6,335 nucleotides of DNA from an uncultured Oscillospiraceae bacterium. Its GTDB lineage: Bacteria; Bacillota; Clostridia; Oscillospirales; Ruminococcaceae. Location: NCBI GenBank assembly GCA_900556525.1, contig USOZ01000108.1, positions 1 to 6,335 on the forward strand. Direction: 5' to 3'. Numbering within the stretch: the first letter of the stretch is position 1; every line of letters starts with the position of its first letter. This document shows, piece by piece, positions 6,175-6,335 of the stretch. Made by a program: the position numbers and the translations under genes. Under the pieces are notes generated by a model. It worked only from the letters and a program-made list of their open reading frames with translations. It was not told the origin of the DNA and made no database searches.

Positions 6175-6192
6175 CGACTCATTCTTGTTATC

Positions 6193-6335
6193 TTACCATT
6201 TGACCTGATATATTTTGCCGTCAGAGTTGGTTCGCTCAGTTGTAACACAATTTTCGGAATTTTGCTTATCGCCCTTAACCTCTTTGCACTCAATGTATGA
6301 ATATGCAAAGCTGCTTATTTCCGAAAGTGTTTCAT
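6193..6335 (-). CDS. Partial 3' end of an unidentified minus-strand gene
   Basis: On the minus strand a frame enters at the window edge and stays open for 46 codons to TAA (6193-6195). The end of the product reads SSFAYSYIECKEVKGDK, SENCVTTER and DGKIYQVKW. It is hydrophilic and Lys/Glu-rich with two cysteines and contains no motif I recognise. The stop lies just beyond the bidirectional terminator at 6136-6174, which is the expected place for the end of a convergent gene and supports this being coding. The start lies outside the window. Other frames across the region are interrupted. Confidence 0.55.
   Translation of the reverse strand, partial: ETLSEISSFAYSYIECKEVKGDKQNSENCVTTERTNSDGKIYQVKW

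Noticed and set aside
1..6335. CRISPR arrays, tRNA or rRNA genes, insertion sequences
   Set aside because: I found no regularly spaced repeats, cloverleaf or rRNA-like sequence, transposase motifs or terminal inverted repeats.

Overview
The window looks like a chromosomal accessory region of a gut or rumen Clostridia species, most likely Ruminococcus/Oscillospiraceae-like. The reasons are several lipoproteins with short Thr/Ser/Glu-rich linkers, a BspA-type leucine-rich-repeat plus fibronectin III surface protein, GGAGG-type ribosome binding sites and sigma-A promoters. Family names rest on recognising motifs by eye; no search was run.

Bases 1-2513 hold a mosaic of broken and intact genes, all + strand apart from one inverted piece. 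In order they are: a NarL/FixJ-type response regulator truncated at both ends (about 55-500); the last 50 or so codons of an unrelated 'GADSPRP' protein (about 545-706); a lipoprotein gene (726-1825) whose middle 233 bp (960-1192) read on the opposite strand; an intact small lipoprotein (1834-2445) whose ribosome binding site overlaps the previous stop codon; and a short orphan reading-frame tail (about 2439-2513). The last-gene tail, the two lipoproteins and their tight spacing suggest a former operon for exported proteins.

Bases 2571-3358 form a separate, AT-richer unit: a sigma-A promoter, a T-rich leader, an LRR/FN3 surface-protein pseudogene split over three frames (2665-3277), and a strong rho-independent terminator (3323-3359). 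Bases 3360-3534 hold no convincing gene but contain a hairpin and a stretch that may be a dispersed intergenic repeat.

Bases 3535-6174 are a clean transcription unit: extended -10 promoter, an intact 821-residue lipoprotein with an uncharacterised conserved C-terminal domain, and a perfect 12-bp terminator. A partial minus-strand gene (6193-6335) converges on that terminator.

The most striking signal is the inverted block inside the 726-1825 lipoprotein gene. It is bounded by CAATG/CATTG. Flipping it back on paper rejoins the left side in frame, and the right side also rejoins in frame if one unit of a GAACC tandem at the breakpoint is removed. It could be a real inversion, possibly reversible, or a chimera from amplification or assembly. 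The other abrupt junctions in the first 3.3 kb make the artefact explanation a serious competitor. No recombinase, transposase, CRISPR array, tRNA or rRNA was seen.
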